From Kiritimatiellia bacterium (lineage in GTDB: Bacteria; Verrucomicrobiota; Kiritimatiellia; UBA8416; JADHWI01): 64,000 nucleotides of DNA. Made by a program: the position numbers and the translations under genes. The stretch is taken from NCBI GenBank assembly GCA_030744755.1, contig JASLPY010000003.1, positions 1-64,000 of the forward strand. The letters are read 5' to 3'. The notes beneath the pieces are model-generated. The model saw nothing but the letters and a program-made list of their open reading frames with translations, ran no database searches and was not told where the DNA came from. The number at the start of each line of letters is the position of its first letter. Within the stretch, counting starts at the first letter, position 1. Of this stretch, positions 47,600-57,450 are shown one piece after another.

Positions 47600-48115
47600 C
47601 TACGCTCCGCTCTTCTTCTCTTCGATCGCCTTCAGCACGTAAAGTAGCGACGAAACCTTCTGACTCATTACTCCCACAAGACCGGACATGGGTGCGGCAA
47701 TTGTACCGACTACCATGCCACGCATGACCTCAAGGGATGGAATTCGGGACAGCTCGTAAACATCATCGGCGGAAACTGCATCTTCACCGACGCACCCTCC
47801 TTTGATCGTAAACGGTTCATACTGTCCGGCGAAACCCGCCAGCTTCTTGGCAACTTCCGTGACCTCGCCGTCGCCCGTGACCACGGCAGTAGGACCGGTA
47901 AGAATGTCTCCCAATTCTCTGTCAAGCTCGTCCGCTGCTCTAACGACAAGCGAGTTCTTCGCAATGTTCAGCTTGGAATCTACGTCCCTGAGAACACCGC
48001 GCACGGCGGCCAGCTCGTCAACGTTCAATCCCTGGTAATCCACCAGAAGGAGATACTCGGAGTCCTCCATGTATCCCTTCAGTTCGTCAATAATCGCTTT
48101 CTTTTCCGGTCTCAT
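47600..48115 (-). CDS. rplJ: 50S ribosomal protein uL10
   Basis: uL10 is the base of the ribosomal stalk and binds bL12 dimers by its C-terminal helix. MRPEKKAIIDELKGYMEDSE, LLVDYQGLNVDELAAVRGVL and KNSLVVRAADE are diagnostic. Length is 171. It lies 48 nt before rplL. Confidence 0.94.
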   Translation of the reverse strand: MRPEKKAIIDELKGYMEDSEYLLLVDYQGLNVDELAAVRGVLRDVDSKLNIAKNSLVVRAADELDRELGDILTGPTAVVTGDGEVTEVAKKLAGFAGQYEPFTIKGGCVGEDAVSADDVYELSRIPSLEVMRGMVVGTIAAPMSGLVGVMSQKVSSLLYVLKAIEEKKSGA

Positions 48116-48135
48116 AACAGCTTCCTTGCCAGCAG

Positions 48136-48819
48136 CTATTCCCTGACATCAATACGCAACCCCACTCCCATCGAGGAGGCGATGCTGCAATTCTTAATGT
48201 AGGTACCCTTGGCACTCGCAGGTCTTTCGGCCGTTACAGCAGCCAGAACCGCGCGTGCATTCTCCACAAGATTCTCTGCAGGGAACGACAGCTTCCCGAA
48301 GGGAACACTGATATTGGCGTGCCTGTCCATTCTGAACTCAACACGTCCCGCTTTGCTGGCCTGCACCGCGCTTGCGGTATCATCGCTCACCGTGCCCGTC
48401 TTCGGATTAGGCATAAGGCCGCGGGGACCCAGAACACGTCCGAGCTTGCGCACTTCTTTCATTGCTTCCGGAGTGGCAACGGCAACGTCGAAGTCCGTCC
48501 ATCCGCCTTTTACCTTTTCGATAAGATCCTCGAAGCCGACCTCATCAGCTCCGGCCTCTTTCGCCGCTTCAGCTGCCGCGCCAACCGCGAAAACCACCAC
48601 GTTGACGTCTCGGCCTGTTCCGTGTGGAAGAACGACGCTGCCGCGCACCGCCTGTTCCGATTTCCTCGGATCAAGGCCCATGCGAAGCGCCATTTCCGCT
48701 GTCTCGTCGAACTTTGCGACGGGGTTGGCTTTCAGAAAGTCGACGGCTTTGTCAAGCTCGAGAACCTCCGCGGGGGCCTTGCTCTTTACTTCTCTGTATT
48801 TCTTTCCGTGCTTAGCCAT
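48136..48819 (-). CDS. rplA: 50S ribosomal protein uL1
   Basis: uL1 forms the mobile L1 stalk at the E site. KFDETAEMALRMGLDPRKSE, GRVLGPRGLMPNPKTGTVSD and the C-terminal KGTYIKNCSIASSMGVGLRI are diagnostic. Length is 227. In E. coli it autoregulates the rplKA pair, which is also adjacent here. Confidence 0.96.
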   Translation of the reverse strand: MAKHGKKYREVKSKAPAEVLELDKAVDFLKANPVAKFDETAEMALRMGLDPRKSEQAVRGSVVLPHGTGRDVNVVVFAVGAAAEAAKEAGADEVGFEDLIEKVKGGWTDFDVAVATPEAMKEVRKLGRVLGPRGLMPNPKTGTVSDDTASAVQASKAGRVEFRMDRHANISVPFGKLSFPAENLVENARAVLAAVTAERPASAKGTYIKNCSIASSMGVGLRIDVRE

Positions 48820-48846
48820 AAGATTTCAGCCGATCTTGGGTCTATA

Positions 48847-49272
48847 TCAGTCTACGACCTCGATACCCATACTGCGGGCCGTGCCTGCAATGATCTTTAT
48901 GCCCTGTTCCTCATCCAACGCGTTGAGGTCTTCTTCCTTCGTTTTCACGATTTCCCTCAACTGCTCGCGAGTCACCTCCCCCACCTTGTCACGGTTCGGA
49001 ACCGCCGAACCCTTTGCCAGTCCAGCCGCACGCTTCAGGAGCGTTGCTGCGGGAGGACTCTTGGTGATGAAAGTGAACGATTTGTCATGGTAAACGGTGA
49101 TGACAACCGGAATCACAAGGCCAGCCTTCTCCTGCGTAACAGCATTGAAAGCCTTGCAGAACTCCATGATATTCACACCTTGCTGACCAAGAGCCGGGCC
49201 CACCGGAGGCGCCGGATTTGCCTGGCCCGCCGGAATCTGTAACTTGATTTGACCTGTAACTCGCTTCGCCAT
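48847..49272 (-). CDS. rplK: 50S ribosomal protein uL11
   Basis: uL11 forms the GTPase-associated centre with the 23S r[35 protein letters not shown] and the C-terminal RSMGIEVVD are diagnostic. The ATG at 49272 (MAKRV) with aaaggt upstream gives 141 residues, the usual length; the longer frame overlaps nusG. Confidence 0.96.
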   Translation of the reverse strand: MAKRVTGQIKLQIPAGQANPAPPVGPALGQQGVNIMEFCKAFNAVTQEKAGLVIPVVITVYHDKSFTFITKSPPAATLLKRAAGLAKGSAVPNRDKVGEVTREQLREIVKTKEEDLNALDEEQGIKIIAGTARSMGIEVVD

Positions 49273-49282
49273 ATCAGTACCT

Positions 49283-49834
49283 TTATTCGGTCCTTTCCAC
49301 CTGCCAGTACTCGAGCTCGACAGGGGCAGATCTTCCAAAAATAGCGACCGAAACCTTCAGTTTCCCGCGGTTCGGGTCAACTTCTTCCACAATGCCGTTG
49401 AAGTTGAGGAATGGCCCGTCCGTAATCTTGACAGTCTCGCCGGGCTCAAATTCAACTTTCGGTTTTACCTGCTCCTTCTTCTCGTCCGCCTGGTGCAGAA
49501 CCGCTTCAACTTCTTCGGGCTGCAGGGAGACAGGCCTCTCACCGCCAATGAATCCAATCACTCCCGTGGTCTCACGTACGAAGTGCCAGGACTTCTCGAG
49601 GAGCGACTTATCCTCACCGTACAAAGCCATGTGCACGAGAACGTATCCGGGGAAGAACTTCCGTGTCGACGTGGTCTTCACGCCTTTCTTCACCTCGGTA
49701 ACCTTTTCAGTAGGAATGATTACTTCGTCGATGAACTCCTCCATCTCCTCAATCTTGAGGCGACTGTTAATACGTTCCCTTACGTTCAGTTCCTGCCCCG
49801 TAAGGGTATGAATAACAAACCATTCCTTGTTCAT
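49283..49834 (-). CDS. nusG: Transcription elongation/antitermination factor NusG
   Basis: NusG binds the RNA polymerase clamp and couples transcription to translation. The N-terminal NGN domain ([28 protein letters not shown]) is followed by a KOW domain ([19 protein letters not shown]). Length is 183. It lies 13 nt after secE and is followed at once by rplK, as in most bacteria. Confidence 0.96.
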   Translation of the reverse strand: MNKEWFVIHTLTGQELNVRERINSRLKIEEMEEFIDEVIIPTEKVTEVKKGVKTTSTRKFFPGYVLVHMALYGEDKSLLEKSWHFVRETTGVIGFIGGERPVSLQPEEVEAVLHQADEKKEQVKPKVEFEPGETVKITDGPFLNFNGIVEEVDPNRGKLKVSVAIFGRSAPVELEYWQVERTE

Positions 49835-49847
49835 AATGCTCCAGTCC

Positions 49848-50057
49848 TCAACCGAGGCTGATCAGGAGTTTGATCGACGAAACCAACAACTTGTCACTGA
49901 CCCCTACGAACGCGCTCAGCAGAATCACAGCGACAATCACTACAAGCGTTGACTCCATAAGCTCCTGCCTCTCGGGCCAGGTAGACTTCTTTGTCTCGGC
50001 TACGACTTCTTCCCAGAACGTCTTAACCGCTCCGAGCCGGCTTTTACCCTCTTTCAT
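49848..50057 (-). CDS. secE: Protein translocase subunit SecE
   Basis: A single-span clamp protein of the SecYEG channel. The conserved amphipathic stretch KTFWEEVVAETKKSTWPERQ precedes one membrane helix (TLVVIVAVILLSAFVGV). The ATG at 50057 has aggag 8 nt upstream; a TTG two codons earlier does not fit the spacing. Length is 69, the short bacterial form. Confidence 0.92.
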   Translation of the reverse strand: MKEGKSRLGAVKTFWEEVVAETKKSTWPERQELMESTLVVIVAVILLSAFVGVSDKLLVSSIKLLISLG

Positions 50058-50250
50058 CGGCAACGCTCCTGTTACGACTTCGCCGCGAACATCGTTCTAA
50101 GGCAACCCTGTTCCATCAAGCTTTCCCCCGGTCCGTAAACCAACCGCAAGAAGCAAACTACTGAAGCTGGACGCAAAACTGCCGCTCTTTTCATTCAGTC
50201 CGCTCAAACACACCCACAGGTGCTCCCTCGTCCCGCGGTGGGCCGCCGAA

Positions 50251-50327
50251 TGGCAGGCCAGGAGGGACTCGAACCCCCAACAACCGGTTTTGGAGACCGG
50301 TGCTCTGCCAAGTTGAGCTACTGGCCT
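50251..50327 (-). tRNA. tRNA-Trp (CCA)
   Basis: The minus strand folds into a full cloverleaf: acceptor stem aggccag/ctggcct, D arm gctc/gagc, anticodon stem ccggt/accgg with loop ctCCAaa, T arm ggggg/ccctc (one G-T pair). The CCA end is encoded. It lies between rpmG and secE, a common position for this tRNA. The 187-nt gap to secE shows no clear promoter. Confidence 0.96.
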
Positions 50328-50427
50328 ACGAATCTGCGGGCACTAACCGTTCCCGTCCCGGGCAAAAATAGAGAGGCCGGTCAAAATCCATGGCCAACCT
50401 CTCCGAAAGGGCCTTAAGCGGTTTGTG

Positions 50428-50580
50428 CTACTTGACCTCCCTGTGCAAGGTCCTTTTCCTGTCAAACCGGCAGAACTTCTTCATTTCAAGCCGGCCCGGC
50501 GTAAGGGTCTTGTTTTTCGTCGTGTTATAGTTACGACGCTTGCACTCCGTGCAGGCCAGTGTTACCAGTTCTCTAGGCAT
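50428..50580 (-). CDS. rpmG: 50S ribosomal protein bL33
   Basis: A 50-residue protein: [20 protein letters not shown], then [20 protein letters not shown] and a Lys-rich end. Two Cys (CTEC) of the zinc site are kept and a third (FCRF) is present, but the fourth ligand position is Asp/Arg, so the site looks partly decayed. It lies between tuf and tRNA-Trp, as in the common tuf-rpmG-secE-nusG order. Confidence 0.94.
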   Translation of the reverse strand: MPRELVTLACTECKRRNYNTTKNKTLTPGRLEMKKFCRFDRKRTLHREVK

Positions 50581-50646
50581 AGTTCACCTTGGCAGTTCTA
50601 AGTAGCGACTGCGACAATGTGCCGTTCCGCTATTCAACTACTATAT

Positions 50647-51855
50647 CTACTCAATGATCTTCGTGACGGTGCCGGCGCCGACAGTGCGGCCACCTTCGCG
50701 AATCGCGAAGCGCATTTTATCTTCCAGGGCCACAGGTACGATGAGCACTACTTCCATGGCGACGTTGTCACCAGGCATGACCATCTCAACGCCTTCGGGC
50801 AACGTGATGTCGCCGGTCACGTCGGTCGTACGGATGTAGAACTGGGGACGATATCCCTTGAAGAACGGGGTATGACGACCACCCTCTTCTTTGCTCAGTA
50901 CGTAGACCTCTGATTCAAAATGCGTATGCGGGGTAATGGATCCGGGCTTCGCCAGGACCTGGCCGCGCTCCACTTCGTCCTTCTTGACACCGCGAAGGAG
51001 TACGCCGATGTTGTCGCCGGCGCGGCCCTCGTCGAGAAGCTTGCGGAACATTTCGACGCCGGTAGCCGTCGTCGTCTGCGTGTCCTTGATTCCCACGATC
51101 TCAACTGAGTCACCAACGGTCACGATGCCGCGATCAACTCTGCCGGTCACTACCGTTCCACGACCTTCGATCGAGAACACGTCTTCGATCGGCATCAGAA
51201 ATGCCTGGTCGATGATGCGCACGGGCTCGGGAATGTAGCTGTCGAGAGCTTCCATGAGCTTGCCGACGCATGCGCATGCCGGATCGTCGGCGGAATCAAC
51301 CTGCGTTGCAGAAAGTGAATCGCCCTGCACGATCGGAATGTCATCGCCCGGGTATTCGTACTTCGAAAGAAGCTCTCGGACCTCCAGCTCGACGAGCTCG
51401 AGAAGCTCTGGGTCGTCAACCAAGTCAACTTTGTTAAGGAAAACGACGAGTGCGGGTACACCAACCTGGCGCGCCAGGAGGATGTGCTCGCGGGTCTGGG
51501 GCATCGGACCATCTGCAGCACTGACAACGAGGATTGCGCCGTCCATCTGCGCGGCACCCGTGATCATGTTCTTGACGTAGTCAGCGTGTCCCGGGCAGTC
51601 CACGTGTGCGTAATGCCTGTTCTCACTGCTGTATTCCACGTGCGACGTTGCAATCGTGAGAATCTTGGTCGCGTCACGACGGCCGGCTGACTCTGAAGCC
51701 TTAGCCACCTCGTCATAAGCAATAAACTCACTCAGGCCCTTCATGGACTGGACCTTGGTAATTGCGGCCGTCAAGGTCGTCTTACCGTGGTCAACGTGCC
51801 CAATCGTACCCACATTTACGTGCGGCTTTGTCCGGTCAAATTTCTCCTTAGCCAT
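50647..51855 (-). CDS. tuf: Elongation factor Tu
   Basis: Carries aminoacyl-tRNA to the ribosome as a GTP complex. GTP motifs are [22 protein letters not shown] and NKVDLVDD; domain 2 and 3 parts include [13 protein letters not shown] and a C-terminal [13 protein letters not shown]. Length is 402, slightly longer than in E. coli. Here it heads the cluster behind tRNA-Thr, and no second tuf lies after fusA, the other usual place. Confidence 0.97.
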   Translation of the reverse strand: MAKEKFDRTKPHVNVGTIGHVDHGKTTLTAAITKVQSMKGLSEFIAYDEVAKASESAGRRDATKILTIATSHVEYSSENRHYAHVDCPGHADYVKNMITGAAQMDGAILVVSAADGPMPQTREHILLARQVGVPALVVFLNKVDLVDDPELLELVELEVRELLSKYEYPGDDIPIVQGDSLSATQVDSADDPACACVGKLMEALDSYIPEPVRIIDQAFLMPIEDVFSIEGRGTVVTGRVDRGIVTVGDSVEIVGIKDTQTTTATGVEMFRKLLDEGRAGDNIGVLLRGVKKDEVERGQVLAKPGSITPHTHFESEVYVLSKEEGGRHTPFFKGYRPQFYIRTTDVTGDITLPEGVEMVMPGDNVAMEVVLIVPVALEDKMRFAIREGGRTVGAGTVTKIIE

Positions 51856-51904
51856 GATCCATCTCCTCTGACTTGACTGTCTTTCTGCTTCCCTATTCAG
51901 TATA

Positions 51905-51980
51905 TGGAGCCCACGAGCGGGATCGAACCGCTGACCTCATCCTTACCAAGGATGTGCTCTGCCAACTGAGCTACGTGGGC
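51905..51980 (-). tRNA. tRNA-Thr (GGT)
   Basis: The minus strand folds into a cloverleaf: acceptor gcccacg/cgtgggc, D arm gctc/gagc, anticodon stem catcc/ggatg with loop ttGGTaa, T arm agcgg/ccgct. The CCA end is encoded. It is transcribed just ahead of tuf, probably in the same transcript. Confidence 0.97.
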
Positions 51981-52144
51981 GGTCAAACGGATTTCCTACC
52001 CGACCCTACCAAACGGCAGAAAACAACAGACGCCCTCCCCAACTCTCGTTGAAAACTTCGACGGAATCCGGAGAGAAACTCTGCTGTCCTCTTTCCCCTG
52101 TAAAAGTATGTAAATCAGGGACTATCCCCTGAAAAGACCGCGAT
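51981..52144 (-). promoter_or_regulatory. Leader region upstream of tRNA-Thr and tuf
   Basis: About 160 nt between the promoter and the tRNA. It contains a small hairpin (caggg...ccctg, 52116-52131) and no coding region. It may be removed when the tRNA 5' end is processed; a regulatory role is not shown. Confidence 0.35.
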
Positions 52145-52172
52145 ACAATATCAGACGCCCTACCTATGTCAA
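52145..52172 (-). promoter_or_regulatory. Promoter of the tRNA-Thr-tuf-rpo-ribosomal superoperon
   Basis: On the minus strand TTGACA (52172-52167) is followed after 16 nt by TATTGT (52150-52145). It is the strongest promoter-like pair in the 230-nt gap behind icd and lies upstream of the whole translation cluster. Confidence 0.6.
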
Positions 52173-52211
52173 CCCATTTCAGCAACTTTTTTTGGGCTTT
52201 TTGGAGGCCGT

Positions 52212-53474
52212 TCAGCCAGCAAGTATTGTCGAGGCAACTGCCTCACCGAACTCGCTGCACTTGACCTCGTTGGCGTCAGCCATCAGGCGGGCGAAATCGT
52301 AGGTGACAGTCTTACTCTCTATCGTGGCGTTCATGCCTTCAATAACTTTATCTGCCGCCTCTCGCCATCCCATGTGCCGGAGCATCATTTCGCCCGACAA
52401 AATGAGCGAACCAGGATTCACTTTGTCCATACCGGCGTACTTCGGTGCGGTACCGTGAGTGGCCTCGAACAGCGCAATCCCTGTCTGGTAATTGATATTA
52501 CCGCCCGGAGCTATGCCGATTCCTCCGACACATGCAGCCATGGCATCGGACACGTAGTCCCCGTTCAGATTCATGGTGGCAATCACCGAGTACTCGGCCG
52601 GCCGGGTGAGAATCTGCTGCAGGAAGGCGTCTGCAATGACGTCCTTGACCATTACCTTGCCTTCCGGCGGCTCCCAGTTGCAGTCTTCGGCAACTACGGC
52701 AACAGCGCTCATTTCCCTGCGAACCAGGTCATATCCCCAGGATTTGAAAGCCCCTTCGGTAAACTTCATTATGTTACCCTTGTGAACAAGGGTAACCGTG
52801 GGCAGCTTGTTCTCAACCGCGTATTCTACCGCTGCGCGAACAAGCCTCTCGGTGCCTTCCCGGGAAACAGGCTTAACACCAATTCCTGATGTTTCGGGAA
52901 ACCTGATTTGTGTGACTCCCATCTCTTCCCGGAGGAACCACAGAACCTTCTCGACCTCCGGAGTTCCCGCCTCCCACTCAACGCCGGCATAGATATCCTC
53001 GGTGTTTTCCCGGAAAACCACCATGTTGGTCAGTTCCGGACGCTTGACAGGCGAAGGCACGCCTTCAAACCACCTTACAGGCCTCAGGCACACGTAGAGG
53101 TCCAGCTTCTGGCGGAGCGCCACGTTGAGCGAACGAATGCCGCCTCCCACGGGGGTCGTCAGCGGGCCCTTGATGGATACGTGATACTCACGGACCGCTT
53201 CAACGGTCTCTTCGGGCAACCAGGAGTCCTCGCCATAGACCTTGGTGGCTTTCTCGCCGGCATAAACTTCCATCCAGTGAATCTTGCGCTTGTCGCCGTA
53301 TGCTGCCTTCACCGCGGCTTCCCATACCGTGTGCGCAGCCCTGGTAATGTCGGGACCGATACCATCACCTTCTATAAAAGGTATGATCGGCTCATCCGGC
53401 ACCACCAGGTGACCGTCCTCCCGAATCTGTATCTTTGCTCCCTCGTTCGGGATCTGAATCTTGTCGTATGCCAT
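52212..53474 (-). CDS. icd: NADP-dependent isocitrate dehydrogenase
   Basis: Oxidises isocitrate to 2-oxoglutarate in the TCA cycle. The substrate loop [20 protein letters not shown] carries the Ser that AceK phosphorylates in E. coli; Arg and Tyr ligands follow ([14 protein letters not shown]). [11 protein letters not shown] with Lys-Tyr is the NADP-specific form. Length is 420, as in the E. coli type. It lies downstream of an aconitase gene on the same strand, so two successive TCA steps are paired, though a palindromic repeat separates them. Confidence 0.95.
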   Translation of the reverse strand: MAYDKIQIPNEGAKIQIREDGHLVVPDEPIIPFIEGDGIGPDITRAAHTVWEAAVKAAYGDKRKIHWMEVYAGEKATKVYGEDSWLPEETVEAVREYHVSIKGPLTTPVGGGIRSLNVALRQKLDLYVCLRPVRWFEGVPSPVKRPELTNMVVFRENTEDIYAGVEWEAGTPEVEKVLWFLREEMGVTQIRFPETSGIGVKPVSREGTERLVRAAVEYAVENKLPTVTLVHKGNIMKFTEGAFKSWGYDLVRREMSAVAVVAEDCNWEPPEGKVMVKDVIADAFLQQILTRPAEYSVIATMNLNGDYVSDAMAACVGGIGIAPGGNINYQTGIALFEATHGTAPKYAGMDKVNPGSLILSGEMMLRHMGWREAADKVIEGMNATIESKTVTYDFARLMADANEVKCSEFGEAVASTILAG

Positions 53475-53510
53475 CTGCTTCTTCCTTTTTCGTTTTCACC
53501 CGGCACGGGA

Positions 53511-53572
53511 GTCGCCCGATCGGAGTCGGGCGCTACATTAGCGCCCCGTAGCTCCCGATTCCAATCGGGAGT
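53511..53572. repeat. Composite palindromic repeat, copy B
   Basis: Two hairpins: cgcccga/tcgggcg (53513-53532) and ctcccgatt/aatcgggag (53552-53571). Module order and orientation are the reverse complement of copy C (61039-61116). It fills the acnA-icd gap. Confidence 0.75.
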
Positions 53573-53600
53573 ATCAAACTTCGATATTCGTTATTCGTAT

Positions 53601-55571
53601 CTACCTCTTCTTCACAACACTGTTCAACAGCCCACCCACCTTCAGAATCTTCTTCTGCCGGTCAGACAGGTCCGTCTTGAGCGGTATGGATATATTCTTA
53701 GTGTCGATAGTGAGCTCAGCCCTGCCGTCCCCCTTCACTGCTTTGGCTATCTCCCGTATCTCCAGCCGATCACCTTCGTCCAGTTTGTCATAGTCGGCAT
53801 CATTTTCGAAAACCAGTGGAACAATGCCGAAATTGATCAGATTTGCCAGGTGTATGCGTTCTATCGACTTGGCAACCACCGCCCTGACCCCGAGGAACAT
53901 CGGGCACAGTGCCGCATGCTCACGGCTCGATCCCTGTCCGTACGATTCGCCCGCGATAATGAAGTTGTGCAGGCCGGCGTCACGATGATTCGCCGCTCTC
54001 GAAGCGAAATCTGGATCGGTGTTCTCGAATACGAACTCTGAATAGGCTTTGACATTCGACCTGTACTTGAGCCTTTTGCCGGCAGGCATGATATGATCGG
54101 TCGTGATCTTGTCCCCCACCTTGATCGTGGCGACACCGGAAAAATCTTCAGGCAACGGCGCGCCCTGGGGGACATTCCCGATATTGGGGCCCCTGATCAC
54201 TTCCAACTCCGACCTGTCCTTGGGAGGGTCGATGAACATCGAGTCATCTGTGTCGAACTTCTTCGGCAACCTCACCACCGGGCAGCTAATCTCTTCGATA
54301 GTACGCGGATCGACAACGTGACCGTACAACGCCGCAACCGCGGCCGTCTGCGGGCTGACTAGGAAGATGCGTGCCGACATCGTTCCCGATCGGCCTTCGA
54401 AGTTCCTGTTGGAGGTCCTCAGGGAGACTTCGTTCGTCCCGGGCGACATTGAATTGCCGATACAGAACCCACAGGCGTTCTCCAGCAGACGTGCACCGGA
54501 CTCGAGCAGTTTGCCCAGTGAACCCTCCCGCGCCAGCATGCACATGACCTGGCGGGAGCCAGGTGCAATGCCCAGTTCAACGTCCGGATGTACCTTCCGG
54601 CCTTCCAGTATCTTCGCAACGGTCTTCAGGTCCCGGTAAGATGAATTCGTGCAGGAGCCAATAAGTACCTGGTGCACTTTTGTCCCGGAAAGGGACATAA
54701 CCGAGGAGATGTTCCCGGGTGAATGCGGGGTAGCTGCCATGGGTTCGATTTTGTCGAGTTCAATGTTTACAGTCCGGTCGTACGTGGCATCCTCATCGGC
54801 AACGATCTCCTGCCATACATCACCACGCCCCTGGGCCTCGAGGAACTGTTTTGTAATCTCGTCACTCGGGAAAACTGAGGTCGTTACACCGCATTCCGCG
54901 CCCATGTTTGTTATAGTGGCCCGTTCGGGTACATCGAGACTCGCAATACCGGGACCGCCGTACTCGATTATGCAGCCAACGTTGCCTTTCGTGGAGAACA
55001 GGTCAAGAACCTTGAGAATCACGTCCTTTGCCGCAGCCCATTGCTGCAGTCTCCCTGTCAATTCAACCTTGATGACCTTGGGGGCGCTGAGATTGAAAGC
55101 CCCGCCGCCCATGGCGACTGCCACGTCGATTCCACCGGCCCCTATCGCAATCATGCCGATCCCACCACCCGTGGGAGTGTGAGAATCGGATCCCAGCAGC
55201 GTTTTTCCGGGCGCACCAAAGCGCTCCAGGTGCAACTGGTGACATATACCGTTGCCGGGTTTGGAGAAGACAGCCCCATACTTGGCCGCGGCCGACTGCA
55301 GGTACGCGTGATCGTCGGCATTCTCCGGCCCAACCTGGACAGTGTTGTGATCCACGTAGCTGACGGCCAAGTGAGCCTTCACCTTGTCCAACCCCATCGA
55401 CTCGAATTGCAGAAAAGCCATCGTACCGGTGGCGTCCTGCGTCAGCGTCTGGTCAATGCGAATGGCAATTTCCTCACCTGCAGTCCACGGCACTTCGCCC
55501 GCATCACAGTCAGCCGAGCCCTTCTTCTTGACGTGAGCTAGAAGAATCTTCTCAGTAACGTTCAGTCCCAT
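53601..55571 (-). CDS. Aconitate hydratase, short Aquifex-type
   Basis: Interconverts citrate and isocitrate with a [4Fe-4S] cluster. The three cluster Cys are in GSCTNSSYRDL and CGFCIGNSMSPG (near residues 302, 362 and 365). GSDSHTPTGGGIGMIAIGAG and the swivel-domain motif GESYGQGSSREHAAL are present. The ATG at 55571 has ggaggg 7 nt upstream and gives 656 residues, shorter than AcnA (about 890) and matching the aconitase type first seen in Aquifex. It precedes icd. Homoaconitase activity cannot be excluded from sequence, but the icd neighbour supports a TCA role. Confidence 0.9.
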   Translation of the reverse strand: MGLNVTEKILLAHVKKKGSADCDAGEVPWTAGEEIAIRIDQTLTQDATGTMAFLQFESMGLDKVKAHLAVSYVDHNTVQVGPENADDHAYLQSAAAKYGAVFSKPGNGICHQLHLERFGAPGKTLLGSDSHTPTGGGIGMIAIGAGGIDVAVAMGGGAFNLSAPKVIKVELTGRLQQWAAAKDVILKVLDLFSTKGNVGCIIEYGGPGIASLDVPERATITNMGAECGVTTSVFPSDEITKQFLEAQGRGDVWQEIVADEDATYDRTVNIELDKIEPMAATPHSPGNISSVMSLSGTKVHQVLIGSCTNSSYRDLKTVAKILEGRKVHPDVELGIAPGSRQVMCMLAREGSLGKLLESGARLLENACGFCIGNSMSPGTNEVSLRTSNRNFEGRSGTMSARIFLVSPQTAAVAALYGHVVDPRTIEEISCPVVRLPKKFDTDDSMFIDPPKDRSELEVIRGPNIGNVPQGAPLPEDFSGVATIKVGDKITTDHIMPAGKRLKYRSNVKAYSEFVFENTDPDFASRAANHRDAGLHNFIIAGESYGQGSSREHAALCPMFLGVRAVVAKSIERIHLANLINFGIVPLVFENDADYDKLDEGDRLEIREIAKAVKGDGRAELTIDTKNISIPLKTDLSDRQKKILKVGGLLNSVVKKR

Positions 55572-55675
55572 TTCCAAACCCTCCAATTAGCGGCAAGCGA
55601 GTGAGATATCACGCACTAGCCCTCGCTTCAAGACAATCGTGAGAATAGAGGCAACAAGATGTGGCTCCCCTGTAG

Positions 55676-55695
55676 CGGGATCCGTGAGGATTCCG
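55676..55695. other. GNRA-loop hairpin in the nadB-aconitase gap
   Basis: On the plus strand cgggatcc GTGA ggattccg forms an 8-bp stem with one mismatch and a GNRA loop. It is very similar to the hairpin at 3257-3276. The rest of the gap (55572-55794) shows no gene; a weak TTGAAG-17-TATCTC pair on the minus strand might be the aconitase promoter. Confidence 0.45.
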
Positions 55696-55794
55696 ACGGG
55701 CGAGGGGGCCCGAACCGAAGCAGTCTAAATTCTAACGACTTCAGCTACAAGGCACTTCTGCAGGCGCTTGCGGAGTGATTTGTAGAGCAGCAGA

Positions 55795-57450
55795 TCACAC
55801 CAGGTTGCCTACCGGATCCTCTATTACGGTGTCCCGGGGCTCTGTTGAACCATCCGGTTCGGGATAGTCGAGGGTGTAGTGAAGCCCGCGGCTTTCCCGG
55901 CGCTGCTGGGCCGAGCGGATAATCAACTCGGCAACAGCCGCGATGTTGCGCAATTCCAGAATATCCGCCGTCACGAGGTAGTTCAGGTAATACTCCCGTA
56001 TTTCCTGGCGGAGATTACGGATTCGCCTCGCGGCTCGATCAAGTCTCTTGTCGGTCCGGACTATACCAACGTAGTCCCACATGCAGGTTCGAACTTCGTT
56101 CCAGTTATGCTCTACGACGATGGCCTCATCACTGGGAACTGCGTCGCCGGATTTCCAATCGGGAATCTCAATCCTGGGAAAAGAGGAAGGAGGAGCCAGG
56201 GTGGCAACCTTCGCCACCATTTCATGCGCGCACACAACCGCCTCCAGAAGGGAATTGCTGGCAAGACGATTGGCGCCGTGCAACCCCGTACAAGCGACCT
56301 CCCCACAGGCAAACAGCCCCGGAAGCCCGGTAGTCCCCTCAATCGTAGCTTCGACACCACCGCAGAAGTAGTGAGCGGCTGGTACCACTGGAATCAGGTC
56401 ACTTGCCATGTCAAACCCATAAGAGCTGCACATTTCATATATATTTGGAAAACGCTCCATGAGGAATGATTTCGGCTGATGCCGTATATCCAGGTAGGCA
56501 CATTCGGCGCCGGACGCCTTCATTTCGCTATCGATGGCCCGCGCCACGATGTCGCGCGATGCAAGCGGACCGCGAGGGTCATATTTCTCCACGAACGACT
56601 CACCACGCTCATTGACCAGCTTTGCGCCCTCCCCCCTCACCGCTTCACTAATAAGGAAAGTCCTGGCATCGGGATGATAGAGGCACGTGGGATGGAACTG
56701 GATGAACTCCATGTTCTTGACCGGAACCCCGGCCCGCCAGGCAATCGCCACGCCGTCACCGGTGGCGATATCCGGATTGCTCGTATACAGGTAGACCTTA
56801 CCTCCCCCGCCGGTGGCAAGAACCACGTAGGATGCCCGGACGGCAAATATCTCCCCGGTGTTCCGATCCAGCGCGTAGGCGCCCGCACACCTGTTGTCGT
56901 GGCCGGCGCCTGTTCCGCCGAGCAATGAATGGTTCGGCGAAAGGCTTCCCAACCATCCGGTGGTAATCAGGTCTATCACCATGCACTGCTCGCACATGGT
57001 TATGTTGGGTTCGCTCACGGCCTGGGCCAGCAGTGCCTGCTCGATATGCCTGCCGGTAATGTCACCTGCGTGTAGAACACGTCGTTTTGTGTGCCCACCT
57101 TCTTTCCCGAGATCGTACCCGTCACCCGAAGCATCATGGCGTTCGGCAAATGCAATCCCCAGACTCTCCAGCTCGGCGATTCTTTCCGGCCCATGAGTAA
57201 CAATGGCATTTACGACATCGGCCGCACACAGGCCGTCCCCGGCTCTCAGGGTATCCGAGACATGCTGCTCAAAACTGTCGTTAGGATTGACGACACAGGC
57301 AATGCCGCCCTGGGCATAGTTCGTGTTGCTCTCGGCACTGTCCTTCTTGGTCAGAACAACTACGGTGCCAAGCCTGGCCAGCTTCAAAGCCGACATCATG
57401 CCCGCAATACCGCTGCCGACAACAAGATAATCACAGTCGATGACTCTCAT
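55795..57450 (-). CDS. nadB: L-aspartate oxidase
   Basis: First enzyme of de novo NAD synthesis; it oxidises aspartate to iminoaspartate with FAD. The dinucleotide site VVGSGIAGMMSAL is at the N-terminus. NTNYAQGGIACVV, HVLHAGD-like (RRVLHAGDITGRHI), EFIQFHPTCLYHP, RGEGAKLVNERG and GLHGANRLASNSLLE are typical of NadB. The ATG at 57450 (MRVIDCDYLV) has agga 8 nt upstream; a TTG 11 codons earlier adds residues with no family similarity. Length is 551. No nadA or nadC lies beside it. Confidence 0.94.
   Translation of the reverse strand: MRVIDCDYLVVGSGIAGMMSALKLARLGTVVVLTKKDSAESNTNYAQGGIACVVNPNDSFEQHVSDTLRAGDGLCAADVVNAIVTHGPERIAELESLGIAFAERHDASGDGYDLGKEGGHTKRRVLHAGDITGRHIEQALLAQAVSEPNITMCEQCMVIDLITTGWLGSLSPNHSLLGGTGAGHDNRCAGAYALDRNTGEIFAVRASYVVLATGGGGKVYLYTSNPDIATGDGVAIAWRAGVPVKNMEFIQFHPTCLYHPDARTFLISEAVRGEGAKLVNERGESFVEKYDPRGPLASRDIVARAIDSEMKASGAECAYLDIRHQPKSFLMERFPNIYEMCSSYGFDMASDLIPVVPAAHYFCGGVEATIEGTTGLPGLFACGEVACTGLHGANRLASNSLLEAVVCAHEMVAKVATLAPPSSFPRIEIPDWKSGDAVPSDEAIVVEHNWNEVRTCMWDYVGIVRTDKRLDRAARRIRNLRQEIREYYLNYLVTADILELRNIAAVAELIIRSAQQRRESRGLHYTLDYPEPDGSTEPRDTVIEDPVGNLV

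Noticed and set aside
52908-54041. Plus-strand frame across icd and the aconitase gene
   Set aside because: It crosses two well-supported minus-strand genes and a palindromic repeat, with no family similarity.
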